From Druceiella hillmani (lineage: Eukaryota; Arthropoda; Insecta; Lepidoptera; Hepialidae), in NCBI GenBank assembly GCA_039881145.1, contig JAYKKI010000095.1:4053501-4117500 (forward strand): 64,000 bases of DNA. Direction: 5' to 3'. Under the pieces are notes generated by a model. It saw only the letters and a list, made by a program, of their open reading frames with translations, did not search any database and was not told the DNA's origin. Both the position numbers and the translations under genes were made by a program. The number at the start of each line of letters is the position of its first letter. Position 1 is the stretch's first letter. This document shows, in pieces, positions 46,500 to 56,263 of this stretch.

Positions 46500-46760
46500 G
46501 CGTCATTCAATTTTGATATGTCACGAAAGTGGACTTGCTTCGAGTTGGTGCACGATATCGTCCATCAATGAAGAGGCGGCGGACGCGGCTGTCACAGCGA
46601 ATCAAGCCGCCGACAAACAAACAAGCAAGCGAGTCATAACAAGCAAGTCGCGATTCATTCCGTCCAGGCGCTCAATTTACTTAAGGATATTGGACACATC
46701 CGTTGTGTCGTAAGTGCGGGAATGTCTTCGAGCGTGTTACTGGTTTCGTAAGGATCCTGC
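46500..46760. promoter_or_regulatory. GC-richer island
   Basis: 'gaagaggcggcggacgcggc' and 'caagccgccgacaaacaaac', then repeated 'acaagcaag' (46,622 and 46,640). A 71-codon frame covers it without domain signal. Candidate regulatory block. Confidence 0.3.
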
Positions 46761-48383
46761 TAATATAGTTGACTATTCCTAAGAGTAGGTTTTTTAAATG
46801 TAAGTTCTATAGCCGAATATTTTGCGTATTTATTTTCATTGTTTTTTTCATCGTTGAAGACAGGTAGCAGTTTATCTGAGTAAAATTCATAATATTTATA
46901 ATTACGTACACCGGTACTAATAACAAGGTATAGATTTTACTATAGATAAAATGTACGATATGTTTTTACACAAAATAATCTTAAGATAGTTATGTTTGAA
47001 CCGATTCATAGTGTATACTTCAAGGTAAAACAGTTTTTATTACCTTGAAACGTACCTTTCAACAAAAACATAGTTTATATTTGATAAATTCGTTTAGTTG
47101 TTATCACTACGAAACCATTATGTGAAATATCAAACATTTTTTGTTTTTTTTCCAACTATGTAATTATGTATTTAAATATATATTTTATATAGTTTTTCAA
47201 ATAAATTTTATGTCTACTGTTTCGTTTAGTTGTGGTTACGCTGTGTCCTTTAGACTTTTATTTGATTGAATATTTAAAAAAATGTATTTATTTTTCTTTG
47301 CTCCTCGTGGGAATGTTAGAAGACGGATTTATATGTGGTTTAGAGTCCATAAACACGAGTACGTCTATCAATGTTGATAATCTCTGTTAAAAATATTTTA
47401 ATTTTTTTAATGATAATTTAGCTCTAAGCTATATGCCGCTTTGTGTCCATCGTTGAAAGGTTTATTGTTCATTTAATTAGGATTAACTAAGCATTATCAG
47501 TTCATTAAATGGATTCCATTACATAAATTGACTGCAATTGTTACACAATGAACAGGTCATCTGGTTTAAGGAAAATTACACAATAGTAAAACTGGTTACC
47601 TAAATTAATTTCTTTATTTTTGATGGACTTTGTTTTACTTTATTATTTTTGGTAGTCCATAAGAACTTTACACTTTACATAGGGGATGTCAAAATGCACG
47701 TTAACATGTGTAAGTTTAAATAATCTGGATCCAAAGCTAGCCATGCTCTCAAATCTAGGATCCGGGAAACGAAGGAAACGAAGAAACGGAGGAAAATTGT
47801 AAAAATATAGCTTTCTTTTCAATTATTAGTTCAGATATTTTCTTTAATGTAAGGTGTGTTATCTAATTGATACACGGGTTTCTTGATCTCAGATCGAAGT
47901 ATAATAAAACAATCTTAATTCTCAAATCCTCTTCCAGAATTAGTCTTAATCACGAAGTTCTCTCTATGTTAAGCGTGTCAAAATACACGATAACTCTGCA
48001 TATTCTTTAATGCACTCTCTTGAATTACACGATACATAAAAAAAGAAAAATGTCAGCAAATTAAAGTGTATGAGGAGACGGGACAATCGAGAGAATGTTT
48101 AATATATCAGTAATTTTTTCTTATTTTATCAAGATTACTCTCAGAGAACGATTCACATTTTTATCAAGAAATATTAAATTAATTAGAAGAATACCGAGAG
48201 CTCGTAAACTAGGTCAATGTTAGCAAAAAAAGAGGGTTTATTTACTAGAAATTAAGAGTGAAATTATTTTTCAGTTAAAATTTTACCAGATAAAGATACG
48301 ATTTGATTTATTTTAAGGAAAATCTATGATTTATTGCTTGGGAAAAATATGTCAAATAAATCCTTTAACGTATTAAAATATAT
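46761..48383. other. AT-rich non-coding DNA
   Basis: Nothing recognised. Confidence 0.45.
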
Positions 48384-48513
48384 GTATATAATAACATATT
48401 TACAATTAAATATAAAGTCATACTATATGGATTACCATATTAGTATTATTTACCATAAAGTAATACTATATTAGTATTACTTTATATTTAATTGTAAATA
48501 TGTTGTTATATAT
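48384..48513. mobile_element. Small inverted-repeat element (MITE-like)
   Basis: 'acatatttacaattaaatat' (48,394-48,413) is exactly mirrored by 'atatttaattgtaaatatgt' (48,484-48,503); arms extend to ~33 bp with few mismatches. The inside repeats 'tagtattatttac'/'tagtattac'. Size and AT-richness fit a MITE; target-site duplication not identified. Confidence 0.6.
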
Positions 48514-48859
48514 TATTTATATAAAGATAACTGAAAACAGATTTATAAATATATATAAATATCTTCGTCCGGTGTAGAAACATAATACAGATATTCCTAT
48601 CTATAAAAGTGACATGGAATAGAGTGAGAATAGTTACAGGTTTTAGATTTGGATTTTGCAAATGACCTATATCTATTGAGCCATAAGCAAGTGGGCATGC
48701 AAACCAAATTAGAAGACTTGTGAAAAACTAAGATTAAAATGAAAAGGGGGAAAATCTAAGAAACAAGATCTGCTCTGAAGAACACAAGACCTTTGTTGAT
48801 GCGCATAATTCAAGTGAAACACTCAAGTGGCCCGTCAATTTACCTGACTCAGGAGGGTC

Positions 48860-49058
48860 ATATCGATTTCCGTCCCGAAAGCTTATCGCGAAAACTGACT
48901 CATGCTGTTGTGTATATCGGTAACATGGGAAACGCTAAAAGATCTCACAAGGCGACTTAAAGTTTTCGTCCATGGCTGGTTTAGATATATTCACTGAATA
49001 TCTTGGCCATAAAAAATATCTAACGAACGAGGCAAGGAAGTTCGGATTAAGTATAATA
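48860..49058 (+). pseudogene. Non-LTR retrotransposon RT C-terminal fragment
   Basis: One plus frame from about 48,905 reads 'TWETLKDLTRRLKVFVH', then after an in-frame stop 'ISWP', a second stop and 'KISNERGKE'. This matches the conserved 'ETW..T....RL.vF...clR.il.I.WP..ISN' block found between the RT core and the KWAGHV tail in insect non-LTR elements. Two in-frame stops make it dead. It comes from a more N-terminal part of the same kind of protein as the 30.3 kb fossil, but is a separate insertion in opposite orientation. Confidence 0.7.
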
Positions 49059-49094
49059 TAGAATGCCGTAAATTAAACTTGGCCACTCGCTCAG

Positions 49095-49331
49095 ATGTTG
49101 TTCTGTCCAAATTTCAAAACAAGGTTCAAATTGGAAGTCTTAAGGAAAGAGAAATCAAGGCCATCTGAAGTAGATCTGATGGCAGATATGCTCACAGAAT
49201 TGATGCGACAAGTTTTGAAGAGTACTGAAAAGACTTGGATGAAACAATGTGTGATGCTCGTGTCAGCATGGCGAAGCACCGTTCATGCTCTTTGTCTCGT
49301 CGATGAGATGCGTGATATAAAGAGAGACTAG
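49095..49331 (+). CDS. 78-codon open frame beside the retrotransposon fossil
   Basis: ATG-initiated frame of mixed, K/E/R-rich composition with a centre reading 'LMADMLTELMRQVLKSTEKT', compatible with a helix. It lies directly after the RT fragment and may be part of the same or another decayed element. I recognise no family. Open frames on the opposite strand (49,091-49,279 and 49,192-49,494) overlap, so strand is uncertain. Confidence 0.15.
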   Translation: MLFCPNFKTRFKLEVLRKEKSRPSEVDLMADMLTELMRQVLKSTEKTWMKQCVMLVSAWRSTVHALCLVDEMRDIKRD

Positions 49332-49429
49332 CAATAGATTTATTTACATTGAAAAGACAATAGTGATATGCATTGTGACAAAATCTGACGGTAATTTCGA
49401 AGACATCCAATCCTCTTACGGCTATGCTC

Positions 49430-49665
49430 TCCTCTATAGCCGGCCTGGGTCGCCGCGGGACAGGATATGCGCGGTCGTGGCGACACTCGCTCATGAATGG
49501 AACTTGTCACAGTGACGGGGGCACTTGGCGCGGCGTCAATTTAAAATGGCAGCGACGCCGACGTCGCATCGCGCCCGGAACAAGTCGTTAGCGCCCGCTT
49601 GCGCAGCCGCCAATCCTTGCGCGTGCCCTCGTGCTCGCTCGGGACAAGTCTGCTCTAACAGATAT
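49430..49665. promoter_or_regulatory. Strong GC-rich island
   Basis: 'gcctgggtcgccgcgggaca', 'ggggcacttggcgcggcgtc', 'agcgacgccgacgtcgcatc' and 'cgcccgcttgcgcagccgcc'. The last 150 bp are the most GC-rich in the window. Includes a palindromic 'cgacgtcg' (GACGTC core). No domain in any frame. Confidence 0.4.
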
Positions 49666-50840
49666 TGTTAATAGAATGAAGATATTCGTTTATGTCATAA
49701 ATATTTTTGATTTTGATGATATTTTTATAGAAAGATGCCTTTGAGTGTAAGATAGTTTCCAGTTAGAGCGGATAAGATGAGTGATGCTACATTTTTTTGA
49801 GAAATCTAGCGGTTTTCCAATAATCTGTCTTCCATATAGAGCGTTAAGTGGTTGTATAGTATTTTTGGTCTATTTTATTTTAATGAATAATATTATAAAA
49901 GAAATATTGAAAAAACCTCACGAGGAGAATTCGGACCTAAACTGAAAGGATTTTTTTGAATAATACCCAATAGCTTAATCTTAGATGAAATGTTCACGGG
50001 ATGGTAAATTAATCTGTTTGTAATCCAGAAACGGACCTAAGCGATTATGAGTTTGAATTTCATCCGGAAATAGCGTCGATACGTGACGCTAAATTCTAAG
50101 TCAATATGTATCCAGCAGCAGAAGATGAGGGCTAGTGACATGGATGATGTAATCGAAATATACGTCGTCGAATGTAAATTAACAGATCGAGTGGTTGATC
50201 AAAATAATCAGACATTTCTCCTAGCAATTTGAGTTTTAAAATAATTAGAAATCAAAAATTATAATTCAAATAGGATTATGATCTATATAGATTTATTAAA
50301 TGGAGCTGTCAGTATAAACAATTAAAAGGTCAGAAATTCAAATTGTCGAGTAATAGCTTGCTGAGGCACAAAAATTGTGGTATTTTGAATATAGTACATC
50401 CTTAATACATTGGAGCTACGGCATTTAATCCTCTATAAGATTTCTATGATCCCTAACTGAGGCTTAGGGGATATGATCATAGATCCTCCTAAATAGAGAC
50501 GTATAATGTTATGTTGGCATATTATCCAAATCATCAGTAAAAAAACAGTTTAGGAGTCTATTCTAACTTCATTGGACAAAAATGTTTAAGAGTCTTGAGA
50601 AATATGTTATAATATATGATGTATTTAAATATCAGAAAGCTTCTCATAAGAACGTTTCAAAATATGTGATGTATCAGTTCCGACTTTAATTTTATTTTAT
50701 TATTTTTGCCATGCCATGCCAGTAAAATATGGTGATACCATATTTTACTAGTGTATAACGCAAAGAGTGTAGTATAGTTGTCATTGAGTTGATTTTGAAA
50801 ATAAAATCTTGCTTCTCGCAGTAGATGTACGATAATCAGA
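49666..50840. other. AT-rich non-coding DNA with a perfect 13-bp hairpin
   Basis: 'agtaaaatatggt' (50,721-50,733) mirrored at 50,737-50,749 with a 3-nt loop. A 45-codon coding-like run near 50,117-50,232 is too short to assign. Confidence 0.4.
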
Positions 50841-51005
50841 TGAGTGCCGGAGGCGCGGACCGACCCAATTGGTCATGTCCGGCGCGTCTTGGCCTTCCGC
50901 ATGAACCGCGGCCGAGAGGGCGCGAGGAGGTCCGCCGCAGTGGTAATGTCACCCCGTATCCGGTTAAGAGACGTATCCGTAGCCGTTTGCAACCATGCAC
51001 GTAAC
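50841..51005. promoter_or_regulatory. GC-rich island
   Basis: 'gtgccggaggcgcggaccga', 'gtccggcgcgtcttggcctt' and 'accgcggccgagagggcgcg'. The 69-codon minus frame is R/G/P-rich as expected of GC-rich DNA. Candidate regulatory block. Confidence 0.3.
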
Positions 51006-51196
51006 TAAATTGCGGATTATAAAAGAAATTTGAAAGGGCTGCCAATTGATTCTCTATAAATATTTCCCTTATAATGTACTAAATTTTGATTGATTTTATA
51101 TATCGCTGTATCCTGTTAATGTTGAGATAAAACTATGTATTGATCCTTTTCACATGTACCGAAAATTAAAATGTATATTGAAAACAACGGGATGTT

Positions 51197-51448
51197 TTGA
51201 ATGTATATGAAAACTTGAAATTTGATACCGAAGCTTTAGGACACAAACGATGGGAAAAATTCCAATCCTATTGGGATTGGAAAGGAGAAAGAACTAAATT
51301 TATACATGAACATTTTAAACATGAACAAACTTCTAGGGGATATTCTTTAAGCCATCATCATATTTTACTTTTTTTTAGAAACCACCAATCCCATAAGATT
51401 CAAAGCATATTGGCCACTGACAAAATGACACCTATTTTTTATGCCTGA
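51197..51448 (+). CDS. 83-codon open frame upstream of P-like remnant
   Basis: The first ~55 codons are strikingly protein-like, rich in W, H, K and E: 'GHKRWEKFQSYWDWKGERTK' and 'EHFKHEQTSRGYSLSHHH'. The following T-rich stretch ('tttttttt') looks non-coding. It ends ~265 bp before the P-element-like transposase remnant on the same strand and could be an earlier part of that decayed element, but I see no THAP zinc-finger pattern. Family unknown. Confidence 0.25.
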   Translation: MNVYENLKFDTEALGHKRWEKFQSYWDWKGERTKFIHEHFKHEQTSRGYSLSHHHILLFFRNHQSHKIQSILATDKMTPIFYA

Positions 51449-51712
51449 AGCACGGTTATGAACGTCCCTGGAACTAAAACTTGGATATATAATATAGCAA
51501 TTAATTGTATAGATACACGATAAGATCAAATTGTTTCGCTTCGGCGCTTTAGATATTTTCTATTATTTTTATTAATATTAGAGATATAAATGATATGAAA
51601 AAACTATTCGCTTATGGTTTTTGTTTAAATAAAAAGAATTATTTCCTTTCGTTATCGCTATTTTACAGTAAAATAAAAACTGAAGAAGAAATAGAATCAC
51701 CATCGCTGTAAG

Positions 51713-52039
51713 ATGAACTTATTTTGGGCGGAATCGGACTCTAACGCAACCGAGTCATCTGAAAAATGTGTCGGATATATTGCAGGATTTATCATTCAAA
51801 CGAATGGAATGAAAATCAAGTGTGTCGATTGCTTAATTGCGTGTCTGCAGAATAAGTTTTCATTTTGAATTGTAGAAACGGTTGTTCAAAAACAGAATGG
51901 TGGTTTAACTGTATTTTCTCCTAGTTTATTGTTAGAGTCATTAGTCTGCCTAACTTGTAAAAATAACAAAGGTAAAGCTCCTAATCAAAAAATAGAATTA
52001 ATTAAGCTTTTCCGCGATGTTGACGACGAAAGTATTTAA
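51713..52039 (+). pseudogene. P-element/THAP9-like transposase C-terminal remnant
   Basis: A single frame of about 108 codons with one internal TGA (51,866-51,868). Before the stop it reads 'SSEKCVGYIAGFI' and 'KIKCVDC'; after it 'QKQNGGLTVFSPSLLLESL' and 'KIELIKLFRDVDDESI', then TAA. The order YIAG[F/Y] - C..C - NGGL..PS is what I associate with the C-terminal part of P-superfamily transposases (including THAP9-like proteins). The catalytic core and THAP domain are not found nearby. Only one stop in the frame suggests a fairly recent loss. Assignment rests on motif order, not on a search. Confidence 0.55.
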
Positions 52040-52778
52040 ATATATAAAACGAGAACATTGCTGTCTGATTTACAAGATCAATTTAAGTAATCTTTGGTGA
52101 GTGAGTATATTCCTCACTCATAGTTCGTACCAGATCATTTTAATTGCCACTTTCATATATTAATAAAACAAATGAATACAAAAATATATAGATATCCGTG
52201 TTAGTACATGGAATTTTTTGACAGGGAAATTTTGGGGTCGCCAATGATGCTAATCAATTCATTCTTATTCAATGTTGCTTGTGTATTTATACATTTCTTT
52301 TATCTTATTTCTACCTGTAGAAAACTTTCAGTTATCGACACTGATTCTTGACTCGGCGTGTTATTATATTGTATAAATTTATAGATAAATTCTTTATAAC
52401 CTATAAACCTATCGAAGTTTTTATCGATTTATTCTGTCACATTATATCGTCTCTAACATTAGTTCCGTGGACGCTCGCTACTCTGAACGCTTACTAGCAG
52501 TGCCAAAATGGCGGGAATCAAATTGTTTCATTACGACATTTCGTATAGCCAGTCTAGCGTACTAGTATAATAAAGGTCAGTGATATAGGCAGATTTTTGA
52601 TGTCTATTACGTGTCCGTTGGCTATTTATTGGATTTTAAGCAAAGTGAGCTGTAATTTATTATACTAAATAAATTGTATACATTTTTGAACAAATATTTT
52701 TGCATAAAAATGTGCTTGGGAATGTAAAGTGTATAGTGCAATGATGTTCTATTATAATACTAGAGATTAAATACTTTA
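52040..52778. other. AT-rich non-coding DNA
   Basis: A patch at 52,450-52,560 ('gtggacgctcgctactctga', 'tgccaaaatggcgggaatca') is less AT-rich. Nothing recognised. Confidence 0.4.
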
Positions 52779-52965
52779 AAAATATATCACGTTTCCAGTG
52801 CTTTATTACACGTTTCTTATTATTTATTTAAGTATTAATGATACTACTGACCAACAAGCCTTAATTGCAAATATTGCTATTAAGGCTAGTTGGTCAATAG
52901 TATCATTAATACTTGAAGAAAGAATAAGAAACGTATAATAAAGCACTGGAAACGTGATATATTTT
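52779..52965. mobile_element. Long palindrome, ~92-bp arms (foldback/MITE)
   Basis: Left arm 'atatcacgtttccagtgctt', 'ttaagtattaatgatactac', 'gaccaacaagccttaat' is mirrored by 'attaaggctagttggtc', 'gtatcattaatacttga' and 'aagcactggaaacgtgatat'. About eight mismatches; the loop is only a few nt. Unrelated in sequence to the 41.9 kb foldback family. Confidence 0.9.
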
Positions 52966-54055
52966 AAAAGTTAGAAGCAGATAATTTTACGCATATAATA
53001 TAATTTTAACTTTAGGAGTAATCTAGTTTTGTTCAATAAGGGAACAAAACGAAATTAGTCTTCACGCTCGTTATTAATTCGTTTAATAGAATTACATAAA
53101 ATCGTGCCCCGGACTCTATGGACTTTCCCATGTCACCATGACCTGTAGTCCATAGTGTCCAGAAATAAGTTATAAAACATTATAGAGTATACAGCACATA
53201 TACTTACAATTTAAGGTTTTTGTGAGTATCTCATATAAATCTTGCGTGAGTTGTAACGCTGTTATCAAACGGTTAAAGTAATTTTTCCACAGTCTGTTTA
53301 ACCACGCATGTATACAGAATGGGAATAAAACTATTTTTCCGTCACTAAATTCCCAAGAACCTAACAATTGGTATATAATTCTGTATGATTCAAGTGAGAG
53401 TATATCTTTTATTAATCAGTCTCCGTCTTAGACTTTGCAATAGTTTTATGAAATCTTACAATACGGCTGAGTTTATTAGAGTCCACAATGGTCTAAAATA
53501 GGTTTATTCGACATTTTAAGTTAGATGCTAGGCTTACTTGTACCCCTTTTCCAATTGCTAATATGTTGAGTTACGTATTTCGCAATGTAGAAGAGAAGTT
53601 TCATTGATAAAATTTATTTTCCAATTATTAAATGGAAAATTTTCGTACCCAACCTTCCTTGTTGGAAAAACTCCCAACATTAACAGCCGACAACTCTCTC
53701 GGGTTCGTGTAGTCATGTTTTTTTTGTAATATTTAGGACCGAATCATATCGGAATTTGCTACTTTTTCGTGGTACAAAATTACTCAGTCATCTGATCTTG
53801 TAGAAATATTTGCTTTGTTGCAAGTAAATAAAAATAACTATATACCAATACGAATATTACGAGCTGTTTGTCCATGTTTGATAGGAGTGGTTAAGATGAA
53901 TTATACTAATATCTGTGCTAATTCATTTTAAACATTTTAACACTATTTTTAATCATAAGTTTTAATGCGGGCTCCAGCTAAATTTAGTCAAAATAGAAAA
54001 TTTTAACCCCTCAAGAGTTTCATTTTAAAAAGATCTTGGATACTAGTTAATAGGA
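52966..54055. other. AT-rich non-coding DNA
   Basis: Nothing recognised. The 65-codon minus frame 53,170-53,367 has no motif. Confidence 0.45.
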
Positions 54056-54262
54056 CATGATGAAGCTGCAATATCGGACAAGAGTAGGAATACGGGTCCA
54101 GTCCGGATTGAGCAATCGTTCTCCGGTCGCGCATACAAACTTATTAGCTCTGAGTCGAGTCGCAACGGAAGACCGGATGCTGACCGGCGGTACTCCAGTT
54201 ATCATATCAATTTATTACTCGGCTCCATCACCAATTATAGCTCAGCATAGTGCGTGATGTCG
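54056..54262. promoter_or_regulatory. GC-richer patch with 66-codon frame
   Basis: 'gggtccagtccggattgagc', 'cgttctccggtcgcgcata' and 'ccggatgctgaccggcggta'. The frame 54,057-54,257 stays open through it but has no recognised domain. Could be a regulatory block or an unidentified gene/transposon fragment. Confidence 0.2.
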
Positions 54263-54708
54263 CATTCTTTTGAATTTTCAGATTGGAGTGCAGAGATATC
54301 GATTATATTTGTGCTTTTATTTCATGGGAAGCAGCGCTGTGAGATTATGGAAATTAGCAAAATCTATGAGATTGTTTTTTTTTACAGAAAATAAAAATAA
54401 ACTATAAACAGTCATGCTATACTTTCTTTATTACGAAAAGCAAGCCTGTATTTACAAAAATTAAAAATATAAACGTATATCTGTTGTAGGAAAATTAGAT
54501 TTTTATACTTTATTATAGAACTCATGAAGCATTGATTATTCTAAACCAAGTAATTTATGCTCAAACGCATATCTATTGTTAATTAGTTAATACGTATGTA
54601 TCAATCGTGCAGTTAAATGTAAAGTTAGAGTGTACTTAGAAACTGACTCTAGCACATGTGGTTGCTTTAATTTTTTTATATTGCTATATGTAAACATATA
54701 CGTGTGTG

Positions 54709-54768
<60 letters not shown>

Positions 54769-55199
54769 CACTCACATTTATTTTAAATTTACGTATGTTG
54801 AAATTTATGAAATCTATGAAAGGTTTACCATCAGGTGTGGACCACAATTTCAAATCAAGATAGTTTTTAAAAGTTTCCGATATATCATGTATAGTGTATT
54901 GATATAAAGAATACATTTAATTTCATTGTTTACCATTGTTACTGCTATCGTTGTAACCTAGCCACATGTAAACAATCAAGAAGTGTTTGTGAGAACGCGA
55001 GCTTAAATCCGATTCAACATTTTAATAAACTAAACTTTATTTTAACATTAAAAGTAGTTTAACAAAAATTATATACATCACTTTAGGGAGTTTTAGGCGT
55101 CAGTCAACTATCAGTTGCATCAAAAAAGTTTGTGACAGTTAGCTTAAGAAGGTTAAATATTAAGTATCTACATTTCACTACTTGATGACTTTAGTATAA
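54263..55199. other. AT-rich DNA with (TA)n
   Basis: (TA)n with one 'tg' interruption at about 54,711-54,768. Three overlapping frames of 67-109 codons on both strands are its artefacts. Confidence 0.6.
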
Positions 55200-56262
55200 T
55201 TAAGATACTTATCATTAGGTTTAGTTGAGACCGGTGTAACATTTATAGGTAAACAAAAATTATATTAAATTTATTTTCGATTTATGTTATGACATAATAC
55301 TAGTAGTTTCAATGAAGAGACAAGTCTCAAATATTTTACATCTGAAATTAATTCAGCCGTTCCGATTCCATTTTGAAATCTACGCTTCTCAAATTCGTTA
55401 CTTCTAGAGTTATATGTGTCTACAATATTCGTTTATTAATTAACTGTTAGTACAATCAACATGAATATCCAATACAGAAGGTGGTATATCTAACTACAAT
55501 CTATTTAACTGTTTTTCCAGCTGCTTGTTATATCCTAGTATACAACTCTAGTTGGATATATTGTTAGTATACTATGATACATTCTAAATAATTGTCGTTA
55601 TTAGGTTTAATTGCGTGCTAGATACTCGTACGTAACTCTGGATGCATATATTGCTAGTCTACGGTGGTACATTTTATCTAATCACTGTTATTAGGTATAA
55701 TTGAATCCGACGTGATATCACTCAGTGAATAAAAATTGTGGTAAATTTATTATAAATTCTTTGGTGTATATGGCCATTGACCCTTTTCTGAAGAAAAATA
55801 AATTTCCTTTATCATGCATTCCTTTTGTATATATGATATTCACACTACTACCACGAGTTGCATAATACTATAGATACTAGTAAGCAACTCCAATTGCAAA
55901 CATTGCTATTATATTACGATATATTTATGATATACACGTGTCATTGTAAATATATTATCTGTTTTTATTGTTTTGCTAAACTACTATTATTTTACATAAA
56001 TTAAAATTACTTATTTCAGATTGTATATATTTATTGTTGTATATTACGGTATATTTATGATAAACACGTGACATTGGTCAGTAAATAAAAATTATAGTAA
56101 ATTTATTATCTGTTTTTATTGTTTTGCTAAACTACTATTATTTTACATAAATTAAAATTACTTATTTCAGATTATATATATTTATTGTTGTTTGATATAT
56201 ACAACCATCGATGCCCTTCTTAAGAAAACGAGACAAAAAATATTATGCGCCTTTTGTTTTAT
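55200..56262 (+). repeat. Degenerate tandem repeats leading into the satellite
   Basis: Two unit types recur. Type 1, 'ttgttagtatactatgatac' / 'ttgctagtctacggtggtac' with 'gt.attaggt.taattg', occurs near 55,530-55,710 and again, weaker, at 55,870-55,950. Type 2 is a near-exact direct duplication: 'tctgtttttattgttttgct' through 'ttacttatttcagatt' at about 55,958-56,030 and 56,107-56,179 (period 149 bp). 'aaaaatt.t.gtaaatttatta' occurs three times. Confidence 0.8.
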
Positions 56263-56263
56263 G

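Noticed and set aside
50117..50232. Short coding-like run (about 38 codons)
   Set aside because: Too short to separate from chance; no motif.
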